From: Candidatus Eiseniibacteriota bacterium
GTDB taxonomy: Bacteria > Eisenbacteria > RBG-16-71-46 > CAIMUX01
Assembly: GCA_903844735.1 (NCBI GenBank)
Contig: CAIMUX010000047.1
Span: forward strand, 1 to 64,000
Direction of reading: 5' to 3'
Length of the DNA: 64,000 bases
The notes under the pieces were generated by a model. It ran no database searches. It had not been told where the DNA came from and saw nothing but the letters and a program-made list of their open reading frames with translations. The first letter of the stretch is position 1, and each line of letters begins with the position of its first letter. Both the position numbers and the translations under genes were made by a program. Below are positions 8,786 to 17,073 of the stretch, piece after piece.

Positions 8786-9754
8786 TTGAAGACGGCGGTT
8801 CTCTTTCCCGGCCAGGGATCGCAATTCGTGGGCATGGGGCGGGATCTCGCTCATCGGTTCCCGGCTGCGCGGGACGTGTTCCTCGAGGCCGACGAGGCCC
8901 TGGGGGAAGACCTGTCGCGTATCTGCTTTGAGGGGCCGGAGGAAGAGCTGCGCCAGACGAGAAACACCCAGCCTGCCATCTACACGCATAGCGTGGCTGT
9001 GCTGCGGACGCTCGGACTGGGCTGGGCCGGAGACTCAGCAGGGGACTTTGCGGGGGGGCTTGCGGGAGATTGCTTTCGTGCCGCCGGACACAGCCTTGGC
9101 GAGTACACCGCCTACCACGCTGCCGGCTCTCTCTCCTTTGCCGACGGGTTGCGCTTGGTCCGCCGCCGCGGCGAGCTGATGTACCAAGCGGGTTTGGACC
9201 GACCGGGCACCATGGCCGCGGTCCTCGGCATGGAGGGCGCCCGGGTGCAGGAGATCCTCGCCGGGGTCCCCGGGATCGTCAAGGCGGCCAATCTCAACTC
9301 GCCCGGACAGGTCGTCATCTCCGGCGAGATCGAGGCAGTGCGCCTGGGCATGGAGGCGTTGCAGGCAGCGGGTGCCAAGCGGGTCATTCGGCTGGAGGTG
9401 AGCGGCGCCTTTCACTCTCCCCTGATGGACGGCGCGGCCCGCGGCCTGGCCGAGGCCTTGACCGCGACCCCGATGGCGCCCGCGCGCTGCGCCGTCATCG
9501 CCAATGTCAGTGCGGCGCCGGTGACGGAACCGGCCGAGATCCGAGCCTCGTTGGAGCGGCAGTTGCTCTCGCCGGTTCGCTGGGAGGAAACGGTGCGTGC
9601 GCTTCTCGACTGGGGGGCGACACGGTTCTTAGAGATCGGGCCGGGAAAGGTGCTGACCGGCCTGGTGCGCGCGCTGGACAAGCAGGCCAACTGCATCCCC
9701 TTGGGAGACGTGGCCCAGGTGGAGGCGTTTCTCGCGGGAGGGGCTGCCACATGA
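8786..9754 (+). CDS. fabD: Malonyl-CoA:ACP transacylase
   Basis: FabD loads malonate from CoA onto ACP for chain elongation. The 322-residue protein starts LKTAVLFPGQGSQFVGMG from a TTG at 8786 with AAGGAGG seven bases upstream. The nucleophile is Ser103 in GHSLGEYTA, and FHSPLM further on carries the expected histidine. A non-conserved loop just before the nucleophile (GDSAGDFAGGLAGDCF, about residues 82-97) is encoded by 12-base tandem repeats and pushes the nucleophile ~10 residues later than in E. coli FabD. It overlaps fabG by 4 bases (ATGA). Confidence 0.96.
   Translation: MKTAVLFPGQGSQFVGMGRDLAHRFPAARDVFLEADEALGEDLSRICFEGPEEELRQTRNTQPAIYTHSVAVLRTLGLGWAGDSAGDFAGGLAGDCFRAAGHSLGEYTAYHAAGSLSFADGLRLVRRRGELMYQAGLDRPGTMAAVLGMEGARVQEILAGVPGIVKAANLNSPGQVVISGEIEAVRLGMEALQAAGAKRVIRLEVSGAFHSPLMDGAARGLAEALTATPMAPARCAVIANVSAAPVTEPAEIRASLERQLLSPVRWEETVRALLDWGATRFLEIGPGKVLTGLVRALDKQANCIPLGDVAQVEAFLAGGAAT
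9029..9076 (+). repeat. 12-bp in-frame tandem repeat within fabD
   Basis: Four diverged 12-base units (9029-9040, 9041-9052, 9053-9064, 9065-9076), each starting GGRG or GGGG, encode GDSA-GDFA-GGLA-GDCF. The insertion lies in a surface loop directly upstream of the active-site GHSLG. It is in frame, so the enzyme should remain functional. Confidence 0.7.
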
Positions 9755-10503
9755 GCGGGGTGACCCACGCAGGGAGGCTGGCTCTCGTGACCGGGGGCAG
9801 CCGCGGGATCGGACGCGCCGTGGCGAGGCAACTGGCCGCCGACGGCGCCGATTTGGTGCTCGTCGACCGCAGCGGTGACCCGGACGGGCCGGCGGTCCGC
9901 GAGATCCGCGAGCTGGGGCGGCAGTGCCGCCACTTTCGCTGCGATATCTCAGACCCGAAAGCCGTTGCCGAACTCGCTACGCGGGTGGTGGCGGAGGCCG
10001 GGCCGGTGACGATTCTGGTGAACAACGCCGGGCTCACCCGGGATAATCTCTTTCTCCGGCTGGACGAGTCGGACTGGGATGTCGTTCTCGGGGTCAATCT
10101 GAAAGGGGCGTTCCACTGCATCAAGTCGTTCAGCCGTGGGATGCTCAAGGAAAAGTGGGGCAGGGTCATCAACGTGACTTCGGTGGTCGGCCTCATGGGG
10201 AACAAGGGTCAGGCCAACTATGCCGCCTCCAAGGCGGGGCTGGTGGGGTTGACTCTTTCGGTGGCGCGGGAACTGGCCGAACGCGGGATCACCGTGAATG
10301 CGGTCGCGCCGGGATTCATCGCCACCGACATGACCGGCGTGCTGCCGGAATCCGTGCAACAGGAGCTCCATCGCCAGATCCCGCTGGGGAGGATCGGACA
10401 GCCCGAGGAAGTCGCCGGGCTGGTCTCGTTCCTTGCCTCTGAGCAGGCCTCGTACATCACGGGCCAAGTCATCCGCATCGACGGAGGCATGCTCATGGGG
10501 TGA
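9751..10503 (+). CDS. fabG: 3-oxoacyl-ACP reductase
   Basis: FabG reduces beta-ketoacyl-ACP with NADPH in each elongation cycle. The 250-residue protein is a classical short-chain dehydrogenase: cofactor motif TGGSRGIGRAVA near residues 15-26, NNAG, the YAASK catalytic pair (Tyr157, Lys161), and the C-terminal TGQVIRIDGGMLM. ATG 9751 overlaps the fabD stop; the open frame upstream is a shadow of fabD. The gene order fabD-fabG-acpP-fabF is the textbook fatty-acid operon. Confidence 0.97.
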   Translation: MSGVTHAGRLALVTGGSRGIGRAVARQLAADGADLVLVDRSGDPDGPAVREIRELGRQCRHFRCDISDPKAVAELATRVVAEAGPVTILVNNAGLTRDNLFLRLDESDWDVVLGVNLKGAFHCIKSFSRGMLKEKWGRVINVTSVVGLMGNKGQANYAASKAGLVGLTLSVARELAERGITVNAVAPGFIATDMTGVLPESVQQELHRQIPLGRIGQPEEVAGLVSFLASEQASYITGQVIRIDGGMLMG

Positions 10504-10584
10504 GGCCCCGGCAGGAAAACGCGTGACCGGAGTAGTCGTGGGAAAGGTACCCAAGAGGGGAACAAACCCCGGAGGAAGGATTCG

Positions 10585-10830
10585 ATGAACAACCTGGAGC
10601 AGAAGATCAGGGACATCATCGTCGAGCAGCTCGGCGTTGCGCCGGAGAAGGTGGAGACTGATGCCTCGTTTGTGGACGACCTCGGGGCGGATTCTCTCGA
10701 CCAGGTCGAGTTGATCATGGCCATCGAGGAAGCGTTCGAAATCGAGATACCCGACGAGGACGCGGAAAAGATGCTGCGGGTCAAGGACGCGATCGACTAC
10801 TTGAAGACGCATCTGGAGCCGAAGGCCTGA
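10585..10830 (+). CDS. acpP: Acyl carrier protein
   Basis: A small acidic carrier (81 residues) that holds growing acyl chains on a 4'-phosphopantetheine arm. The attachment serine is Ser37 in [13 protein letters not shown], and the sequence begins with the typical [14 protein letters not shown] strong ribosome-binding site (GGAGGAAGG) precedes the ATG, matching the high expression expected of ACP. It is separated from fabG by 81 bases and from fabF by over 200, so it may have its own promoter and transcript ends. Confidence 0.98.
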   Translation: MNNLEQKIRDIIVEQLGVAPEKVETDASFVDDLGADSLDQVELIMAIEEAFEIEIPDEDAEKMLRVKDAIDYLKTHLEPKA

Positions 10831-10849
10831 CGCTTCAAGCCCGGCAGCG

Positions 10850-10977
10850 AATCTAAAGACCAAGCCGGAGTTCTGAAAGACCGAGCCCGGACTTTGAGAA
10901 CCATGTCTGGATCCTGAGAACCAATCCTGGATTCCGATAACCAGACCGGAATGCTGAGACCTATGCCCAGGGCTGGA
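10850..10977. repeat. Imperfect ~20-bp repeats between acpP and fabF
   Basis: Six consecutive units, each ending in CCGGA or CTGGA and most containing GAGAACCA or AAGACC, fill the acpP-fabF gap: 10850-10869, 10870-10891, 10892-10911, 10912-10931, 10932-10950 and a longer 10951-10977. The spacing is irregular (19-27 bases) and the units are too diverged for a CRISPR array. The tract has no open reading frame of note. It resembles the shorter repeat at 5302-5353 and the repeat-rich gap after accC. Confidence 0.65.
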
Positions 10978-11038
10978 GTCGAAGTCGCAAAGCGTCCCCT
11001 TGCCGGTTCGTTCAGCCGGGGCGCTAAGGAAGCGGAGC

Positions 11039-12286
11039 ATGCACGAAAAGGTTGTTATCACCGGCATGGGAGCGGTTACTCCCGTCGGCCTCGGCGTCGG
11101 GGCTACTTGGCGCGCGCTGGCCGAGGGGCGCTCCGGCATCGGCCCGATTACGAAGTTCGACGTTTCGGCATACGACTCGCGGATCGCGGGCGAGCTGAAG
11201 GGGTTCGACCCCGGCGAATACATGGATCGCAAGGAGGCCAAGCGGGCTGACCCCTTCACCCAGTACGCCATCGCTGCGGCGAAGGAGGCGATGGAGCAAA
11301 GCGGCCTGGACACCTCAGAGCAGAATGGCAACCGGATCGGCTGCATCATCGGTTCAGGGATCGGTGGCCTCACCACTTGGGAGGCCCAGCACTCGATTCT
11401 CCTCGAAAAGGGACCGTCCCGGGTCTCTCCGTTCTTCATTCCGATGATGATCGCGGACATGGCTTCAGGTCAGGTCTCGATGATCCACGGGACGCGGGGA
11501 ACCAACTATGCCATCGTCTCTGCCTGCGCGTCCGGGGCCCATGCTATCGGCGAGGCTTTTCGCATGATCCGGCTCGGCGAGCTGGATGCCGCCATCGCCG
11601 GCGGGGCCGAGGCGACGATCGCCCCCATGGCGCTAGCCGGATTCTGCTCCCTGAAGGCTCTGTCCACGCGCAACGACGAGCCCGAGAAAGCGAGTCGGCC
11701 GTTTGAACGCGATCGCGACGGGTTCGTGCTGGGTGAGGGTGCGGCGGTCCTGATCCTCGAGTCGGAGTGCCACGCCAAGGCGCGCGGGGCGATCATCTTC
11801 GCGGAGGTGGCGGGCTACGGCTCCACGGCCGATGCGCACCACATCACCGCGCCGTCGCCGGGAGGCGAGGGTGCGGCGCGCGCCATGGCCCTGGCGCTTC
11901 GCTCCGCGGGCGCGCGACCGGAGGAGATCGACTACATCAACGCCCACGGTACTTCCACCCAACTGAACGACAAGTTTGAGACGATGGCCATCCACACCGT
12001 CTTCGGGGAGCACGCCCGGAAGCTTGCCGTCAGCTCGACAAAGTCGATGACCGGACATCTTCTCGGCGGCGCCGGCGCGGTCGAGATGGTGGCGACGGTG
12101 ATGGCACTGCGGGAGAGCCTCCTTCCGCCCACCATCAACATGGACAACGCCGATCCGGAGTGCGATCTCGACTACGTGCCCAACCAGGCGCGCCGGGCCA
12201 CGGTGCGGCTGGCGCTCAGTAATTCATTCGGGTTCGGTGGGCACAACGTCGCTCTTGCCGTGCGGAAGTATCCCGCGGAGAGCTGA
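11039..12286 (+). CDS. fabF: Beta-ketoacyl-ACP synthase II
   Basis: FabF is the elongating condensing enzyme of type II fatty-acid synthesis. The 415-residue protein starts MHEKVVITGMGAVTPVG. Its Cys-His-His triad is visible: Cys163 in SACASGAHA, then NAHGTSTQLND and SMTGHLLGGAGA. ATG 11039 is chosen over the upstream open frame because AAGGA lies 8 bases before it and the family N-terminus starts here. The C-terminal SNSFGFGGHNV is canonical. Confidence 0.97.
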   Translation: MHEKVVITGMGAVTPVGLGVGATWRALAEGRSGIGPITKFDVSAYDSRIAGELKGFDPGEYMDRKEAKRADPFTQYAIAAAKEAMEQSGLDTSEQNGNRIGCIIGSGIGGLTTWEAQHSILLEKGPSRVSPFFIPMMIADMASGQVSMIHGTRGTNYAIVSACASGAHAIGEAFRMIRLGELDAAIAGGAEATIAPMALAGFCSLKALSTRNDEPEKASRPFERDRDGFVLGEGAAVLILESECHAKARGAIIFAEVAGYGSTADAHHITAPSPGGEGAARAMALALRSAGARPEEIDYINAHGTSTQLNDKFETMAIHTVFGEHARKLAVSSTKSMTGHLLGGAGAVEMVATVMALRESLLPPTINMDNADPECDLDYVPNQARRATVRLALSNSFGFGGHNVALAVRKYPAES

Positions 12287-12339
12287 ACGGGACCCCCCGG
12301 CACCGATGCGCCCGTGACTGCGTCCGACGCGGAGGGACG

Positions 12340-13152
12340 ATGAGGTGGTGGCGGTGTTGCCTGCGGCTGTGGCTCCGATTCCGGGGGCGGTGGCGGCGGT
12401 GCCTGCGGCGGGGGCGGGCGCAAGTACCGGCCCCCGACGTTCATGCCGTCCTGGAAGCGTTTCAAGATCGCATCGACCTGCGTTTCCGTAACCCGGAGTT
12501 GCTGCGACAGGCGCTCACCCACCGCTCCTTTCTCGGCGCCAGCGGCGGCGACCCCGCCCTGTCCAACGAGCGGATGGAGTTCTTGGGCGATGCCGTCCTG
12601 GAGCTCACCGTCATCGAGTTCCTCTACGCCGCTTTTCCCCTCGATCGTGAGGGAAACCTCACCAAGAAGAAGGGACTGTTAGTCTCGCGCGAGGTGCTGG
12701 CGCAGTGCGCGGAGTGGATGGGGCTCGGCGAGTTCGTCCTGTTGAGCGGGGCGGAGCGCGACGCCGGAGGCGGCGGCCGCTCCTCCATCCTCTCCGACAC
12801 GTTCGAGGCTGTCATCGGTGCCGTCTTCCTTGACTCCGGTCTGGATGAGGCGCGCCGCTTCGCCCGGCGGCATATCCTCTGCCACGCCGGTGCCATCCTC
12901 CGGGACCAGAGCCTGTCCAACCACAAGAGTCTGCTGCAGGAGCTCGTGCAGGCCCGATTTCGGACCCATCCGCGCTACCATGTCATCTCCGAAGCCGGAC
13001 CCGACCACCACAAGATGTTCCAGATCGAGGTGAGCATCCGTGGGCGGCACCTGGGCCACGGTGGTGGCTGGAGCAAGAAGGAGGCGGAGCAGGCAGCGGC
13101 GCAGGACGCGCTTGCGGCCCTGTCGACGGGCGGATGGTCGCAGTCCGAGTAA
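12340..13152 (+). CDS. rnc: Ribonuclease III
   Basis: RNase III cuts double-stranded RNA, including the 16S/23S rRNA precursor. From about residue 34 the protein is canonical: the signature NERMEFLGDAVLE (76-88) carries the acidic metal ligands, DTFEAVIGAVFLDSG follows, and a C-terminal double-stranded-RNA-binding domain runs from about 190 to 262. The first ~30 residues are an odd Arg/Trp/Cys-rich stretch encoded by G-rich low-complexity DNA. ATG 12340 has GGAGGGA upstream, but no good alternative start exists before the conserved part, so the true N-terminus is unsure. fabF-rnc adjacency is common in bacteria. Confidence 0.93.
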   Translation: MRWWRCCLRLWLRFRGRWRRCLRRGRAQVPAPDVHAVLEAFQDRIDLRFRNPELLRQALTHRSFLGASGGDPALSNERMEFLGDAVLELTVIEFLYAAFPLDREGNLTKKKGLLVSREVLAQCAEWMGLGEFVLLSGAERDAGGGGRSSILSDTFEAVIGAVFLDSGLDEARRFARRHILCHAGAILRDQSLSNHKSLLQELVQARFRTHPRYHVISEAGPDHHKMFQIEVSIRGRHLGHGGGWSKKEAEQAAAQDALAALSTGGWSQSE

Positions 13153-13160
13153 CCCTTGGA

Positions 13161-14540
13161 TCAGATGCGGAACGTGAGCCCCACGAGGATCGAGTTCTCG
13201 CTGACACGCTCACGCGTGATCACTCCCGCGTCGGACTGTCCGCTCCGTTCGAAGTTCGTGTGTGTCCAAGCCGCGTCGAGCATTGTGTTGGGGTCGAGGC
13301 CTAGGCCGATTCCGGCGGACAACAGCGTGCGGTCAGGAGCGAATCGCGCGGTGTCCGACTCGCCAAGAAAGATGTCGGTACCCACCAGCCGGTACGGGAC
13401 CGGGAGGACGGCATAGCCGGCGCGCAGCCGCAGCGGCAGGCGTGAGTCGGTCGTGATGGCCATGTCCCGGGAGTACTCGAGCCCCACGCGCAGGTCGGTG
13501 GCGGAGCGGTACGCATACTGCCGATCGTCGGTGCGGAGTGTACTCCCCGCGAGTTCCATCTGGGTCCAGTCCGCGAGGTCGACCTGTCCCGAGAGCGTGA
13601 GTCCGGTGAGCCGTCCGCCCGCCGCCACCGCCACGCCGGCGGAGACACGGAGTGGGAGCTTTAGCTTGTACTCAAATCGGTAGTCCTGGGGCTCGTATTC
13701 GTAGGCGTCGACTCGCACTTCGCGGCCGAGAGAATCCAACACGGCCTCGTAGGACTGCCCGCTAAAGACGTACCCTCCTTTGAGGGTGAATGTCTCGGGT
13801 AGGTGCAGGGTGATCCCGATGCGCACCGACTCTGTGGGTCGCAGAAGGGCCCCGATGGTGCCGGTGACGGCGTTGATGCCAGTGTTGTCGGTGCGTGAAC
13901 TCGTGTCCAGCCCATAGTCCGGGCCCGTGGTCGACAGGTAGTGAAAGGTCCGGTCGCGTCGGGAAGCGCCTGCGAGGATGGTGCCCGAGGCGCCGAGCGA
14001 CAGTGTGGGGCTCAGGTCGAGGGCCGCACCCGAGGTCCAGGCGCTGACACTACCCTCCTCGATGATCGACTCTTTCTCACTTCGCACGCTGCCGCCCGCG
14101 CCCATACGGAAATACTCGCCGTTCATTGGAATCGCTCGGTCGTAGGCCATCCCGACGACGAAGCTGCCGCGATAGACCGGAAACGGGTAGGCAAAACCAG
14201 CAGCGTGAACCGTCGTCTTGGTCAGTTGGGATGCCTCGGGGTGGCCCATGTAGGTGACTTCCTGCCTCGGGGTGCGCCGCCCCACGGTGCCGCTGATCTC
14301 TGGCCGCGCTACGCGCGCCAGGGCTGCCGGGTTGTGCAAGAGCGCCTCATAGTCGTCCGCGATCGCGACATAGGCTCCGGCCATGCCTGCCGCGCGTGCT
14401 CCCGTGGGTGGACGCCAAACCAGAGGAATGTCGGGCAGGATCACAGCCCGAACTTCACCCGCGAGGGCGAAGACGAGCCCGACGAGAGCGGGGACGAGCG
14501 CCCACGGGCGGCGAAGGGATGATGTCCAGGCACGGCGCAT
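13161..14540 (-). CDS. FadL/PorV-like outer-membrane beta-barrel protein
   Basis: A 459-residue predicted outer-membrane protein. A signal peptide (about residues 1-33, ending GEVRA) is followed by ARAAGMAGAYVAIADD and ALLHNPAALA, the N-terminal hatch motif shared by FadL/TodX transporters and by the type IX secretion protein PorV. The rest alternates amphipathic strands and ends in a C-terminal aromatic-rich strand (LVGLTFRI), as barrels do. The ATG at 14540 has AAGGAG upstream; the preceding GTG is a worse fit. It converges on rnc with only 8 bases between stops. Whether it is a lipid/hydrophobic transporter or a PorV-type secretion partner cannot be decided from sequence alone. Confidence 0.85.
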   Translation of the reverse strand: MRRAWTSSLRRPWALVPALVGLVFALAGEVRAVILPDIPLVWRPPTGARAAGMAGAYVAIADDYEALLHNPAALARVARPEISGTVGRRTPRQEVTYMGHPEASQLTKTTVHAAGFAYPFPVYRGSFVVGMAYDRAIPMNGEYFRMGAGGSVRSEKESIIEEGSVSAWTSGAALDLSPTLSLGASGTILAGASRRDRTFHYLSTTGPDYGLDTSSRTDNTGINAVTGTIGALLRPTESVRIGITLHLPETFTLKGGYVFSGQSYEAVLDSLGREVRVDAYEYEPQDYRFEYKLKLPLRVSAGVAVAAGGRLTGLTLSGQVDLADWTQMELAGSTLRTDDRQYAYRSATDLRVGLEYSRDMAITTDSRLPLRLRAGYAVLPVPYRLVGTDIFLGESDTARFAPDRTLLSAGIGLGLDPNTMLDAAWTHTNFERSGQSDAGVITRERVSENSILVGLTFRI

Positions 14541-14588
14541 CACGCGGTGCTCCTTTCTACTTCCTGCGGACGGGCGGGTTGGCCGAGG

Positions 14589-15164
14589 TCACCGGCCCCA
14601 GGCGCTCGGAGGCGGATCGCCCTTCTTGGGAGTCGGCGCGGGTTTCCGCTCTGTGGGCTGCGTCGTGACGGGTGCCGGTGTCGCCGGCGTGGCGGGCTGG
14701 CTGACGCCCACGCCCGGAGACGGGCTCGTCCCACCCACGCCCGGAACATACCCGCCGGACGGCGAGACGTAGGGAGACAGCGAGCCGGGACCGCGATCCC
14801 AGGCGTGACGCCCGTCCGTGACCGGCGCCGGCCCCCCGCCATCCGGATCCCACGGATGCCACGGATACCAAGGGTCGGACCACCACGGTCCGGTCGGTGT
14901 CCAAGGATGGTAGTAGTAGTACCCCCACGAGGGAGCGAACCCGCCGTACAATGATGTGTAGTAGGGATCCGTCCAGCCGTAGAGGAAGTTGGGATTCGTC
15001 CCGTAGTAGTTCTGGCCCCACCCGCCCGTTCCCGGCAGGGACGAGGACGACGAGGAGGACCACGGCTCGGCGTCCGGATGCTGCAAGACGGTGTAACAGC
15101 CGGTCCCCAAGACGGCGACCAGCACCAGCACGATGGCCAGAGGGAGCGCGCGACGGGGTGACAT
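14589..15164 (-). CDS. Secreted lipoprotein rich in Tyr, Pro, Trp and Gly
   Basis: The 191-residue product starts MSPRRALPLAIVLVLVAVLG and has a lipobox-like LGTGC (about 19-23), so it is likely a lipoprotein. The mature part is low complexity: a run of seven serines, then aromatic stretches such as GYYYYHPW and WSDPWYPWHPWDPD, then a Pro/Thr/Gly/Lys-rich tail. I recognise no domain. The start at 15164 is supported by AGGAGGAAG upstream; the open frame beginning at 15224 lacks this. It lies upstream of the barrel gene on the same strand with a 48-base gap, so the two may form one operon. A surface-anchored or structural role would fit its composition, but that is a guess. Confidence 0.75.
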   Translation of the reverse strand: MSPRRALPLAIVLVLVAVLGTGCYTVLQHPDAEPWSSSSSSSLPGTGGWGQNYYGTNPNFLYGWTDPYYTSLYGGFAPSWGYYYYHPWTPTGPWWSDPWYPWHPWDPDGGGPAPVTDGRHAWDRGPGSLSPYVSPSGGYVPGVGGTSPSPGVGVSQPATPATPAPVTTQPTERKPAPTPKKGDPPPSAWGR

Positions 15165-15246
15165 GAAAAGCTTCCTCCTGTTTGTTCCGATGCCCTGCGT
15201 AGAGTATAGGATCGCCCGGGACATCCGTCAAAGAAGGAACACCTGA

Positions 15247-17013
15247 ATGAGCCGTTGGTTCGTCGTAACGATCGCTGTCGGGCTCGCATGGGTCATCGCC
15301 GCGGGAACTCCGGGAGCCGTTCCGGCCCATGCCCAGGAGGTCCCGGAGGCGTGGCCGGTGTCTGCCGAGCCGGCAGTCCCGGACAGCACCCTCCCCGACG
15401 CCCTTTTCTACTACTTCGAAGGCAACAACCGTGCCTACGGCGGGGACCTGGGGGCGGCGATCCGCCTCTATCGACGGGCGCTGGCGCTCGATACATCCCA
15501 GGTCGCGGTCCGCCTTGCCCTTGCCCGGGCCTACGCCGCTCGTGAACAGCCGGATTCGACGCTGTATTGGGCGGAAGAGGCGCGTCGGCGGGATCCCGGC
15601 CAGGCCGAAGCGCACCGGCTCGCCGGGCTTTGCTACCTACGCCTGGGCCGGGCCACGGAAGCCATCGAGAGCCTGCGGCGCACGGTGGATCTCGATTCCT
15701 CCGACACCGGCGCGTTCATGAACCTCCTTTTTCTGCTGGAGTCGTCGAAGCGCTACGAGGAGGCCCTGACGCTCATCAGCACCGCGGAACAAGACCTGTT
15801 TGCATCACCGTCTCTCCGCGTGCGGCGGGCTCGTCTCCTTGTCCAGACCGGGCGTGCCTCGGAGGCGGTGGCCGACATAGTGTCGCTATTGCGGGCCGAG
15901 CCGGAATATCCGGAGGCTGAGATGATCCTCGCCTTGGCGCTTTCGCGCGGGCCCGATTCGCTTCCCGACTCGGCCATCGTCGAGGCTCTTCTGCTGGACC
16001 GCCCCCAGCTCGACCGGACCCGGTCGGCACTGGTCGGACTCTACCTTGCGACGGAACGAAATGCGGGGGCGCAGAGGCACCTCGAACTGCTGGCGGCGCG
16101 GGACACGGGAAACCCTCGCATCCTGCGCGACCTCGGGGTTCTTTGTTTTCGACAGGGGAAATTCGGCGAGGCACAGAGCCGGTTCCTGGATCTGCAGAAG
16201 GCGATTCCGGGAGATCCGGAGGCCCAGCGTTGGCTGTGCCGCCTCGCGGTAGTGCAAGAGCACCCCGGGGACGCGGTTCGGCTGGCCGGCAGTGTGCTGG
16301 CTGGTACCCCGGGCGACCCGGACGCCCTGCTCTGCCAATCCACGGCTCTCGCGATGCTGCAACGATGGGAGGAAGCGTTGGCGGCGGTGGAGGTCGTCCT
16401 TCAGGCCACTCCCACTCACCGCGAGGCCGGTCTGCTTGCTGCCGCGATCCTCAACGATCTCGGGCGCCCCGCCGAGGCGGTCGACCGTTTGCGGCTGCTC
16501 GTCGCCGACGACCCCGGGGACCGCGATCTCCTCTTCGCCTTCGGCGCATCGTTGGAGCGGGCCGGTGAGGTCGACTCCTCCCTGGCCGTGTTCGACCGGC
16601 TTCTGGCGGCGAACCCCGACGACGACGAAGCGTTGAACCATGCAGGCTATATTTGCATCGACCGCGGCATCCGAGTTGAGGCAGGGCTGGACCGAGTCCG
16701 GCGCGCGCTCGAACGGGCCCCGGACAAGGGCGCCTACCTGGATAGCTTCGGTTGGGGTCTTTTCCGCCTCGGCCGCGCTGAGGAAGCAGTGGATTGGCTC
16801 CGCCGGGCGGCCGAGAAGTCTCCTAAGGAGCCTGAAATTAGGCTCCATCAGGGGGAAGTGCTTGAAGAGCTGGATCGTGCGGACGACGCCAGGGCCGCCT
16901 ATCGGGAGGCGTTGCGACTCCGTCCCGGTGACAAGGAGATCCGGCGCCGCCTGGACGATGTCGGGCGTCAGCCGGCCCGGCAACCGGCATCCGGAGTCCC
17001 GGCATCGAAGTGA
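15247..17013 (+). CDS. Secreted tetratricopeptide-repeat protein
   Basis: A 588-residue protein with a signal peptide (about 1-30, cleavage after AHA) and roughly a dozen TPR-like helical repeats spanning residues 50-570. Recognisable units include AAIRLYRRALALDTSQV, AHRLAGLCYLRLGRATEAI, ALNHAGYICIDRGIRV and ARAAYREALRLRPGDKEI. TPR proteins are scaffolds for protein complexes; this one would act in the periplasm or at the outer membrane. It is divergent from the lipoprotein gene across an 82-base shared promoter region, and ends 60 bases before an ECF sigma gene. No enzymatic domain is visible. Confidence 0.85.
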   Translation: MSRWFVVTIAVGLAWVIAAGTPGAVPAHAQEVPEAWPVSAEPAVPDSTLPDALFYYFEGNNRAYGGDLGAAIRLYRRALALDTSQVAVRLALARAYAAREQPDSTLYWAEEARRRDPGQAEAHRLAGLCYLRLGRATEAIESLRRTVDLDSSDTGAFMNLLFLLESSKRYEEALTLISTAEQDLFASPSLRVRRARLLVQTGRASEAVADIVSLLRAEPEYPEAEMILALALSRGPDSLPDSAIVEALLLDRPQLDRTRSALVGLYLATERNAGAQRHLELLAARDTGNPRILRDLGVLCFRQGKFGEAQSRFLDLQKAIPGDPEAQRWLCRLAVVQEHPGDAVRLAGSVLAGTPGDPDALLCQSTALAMLQRWEEALAAVEVVLQATPTHREAGLLAAAILNDLGRPAEAVDRLRLLVADDPGDRDLLFAFGASLERAGEVDSSLAVFDRLLAANPDDDEALNHAGYICIDRGIRVEAGLDRVRRALERAPDKGAYLDSFGWGLFRLGRAEEAVDWLRRAAEKSPKEPEIRLHQGEVLEELDRADDARAAYREALRLRPGDKEIRRRLDDVGRQPARQPASGVPASK

Positions 17014-17073
17014 GCGTGGACGGGAACCGGGTGGGCGGTGGCGGGTGTAAACGTCCGGAGGGAAACGGAGACC

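Noticed and set aside
10850-10977. CRISPR array
   Set aside because: Units vary from 19 to 27 bases and differ throughout, without constant repeats and distinct spacers; no cas genes nearby.
17022-17060. Possible ECF-type promoter (GGAACC ... TGTAA) before the sigma gene
   Set aside because: The -35 matches the GGAAC consensus but the -10 is weak and lies in G-rich low-complexity DNA; too uncertain to list.
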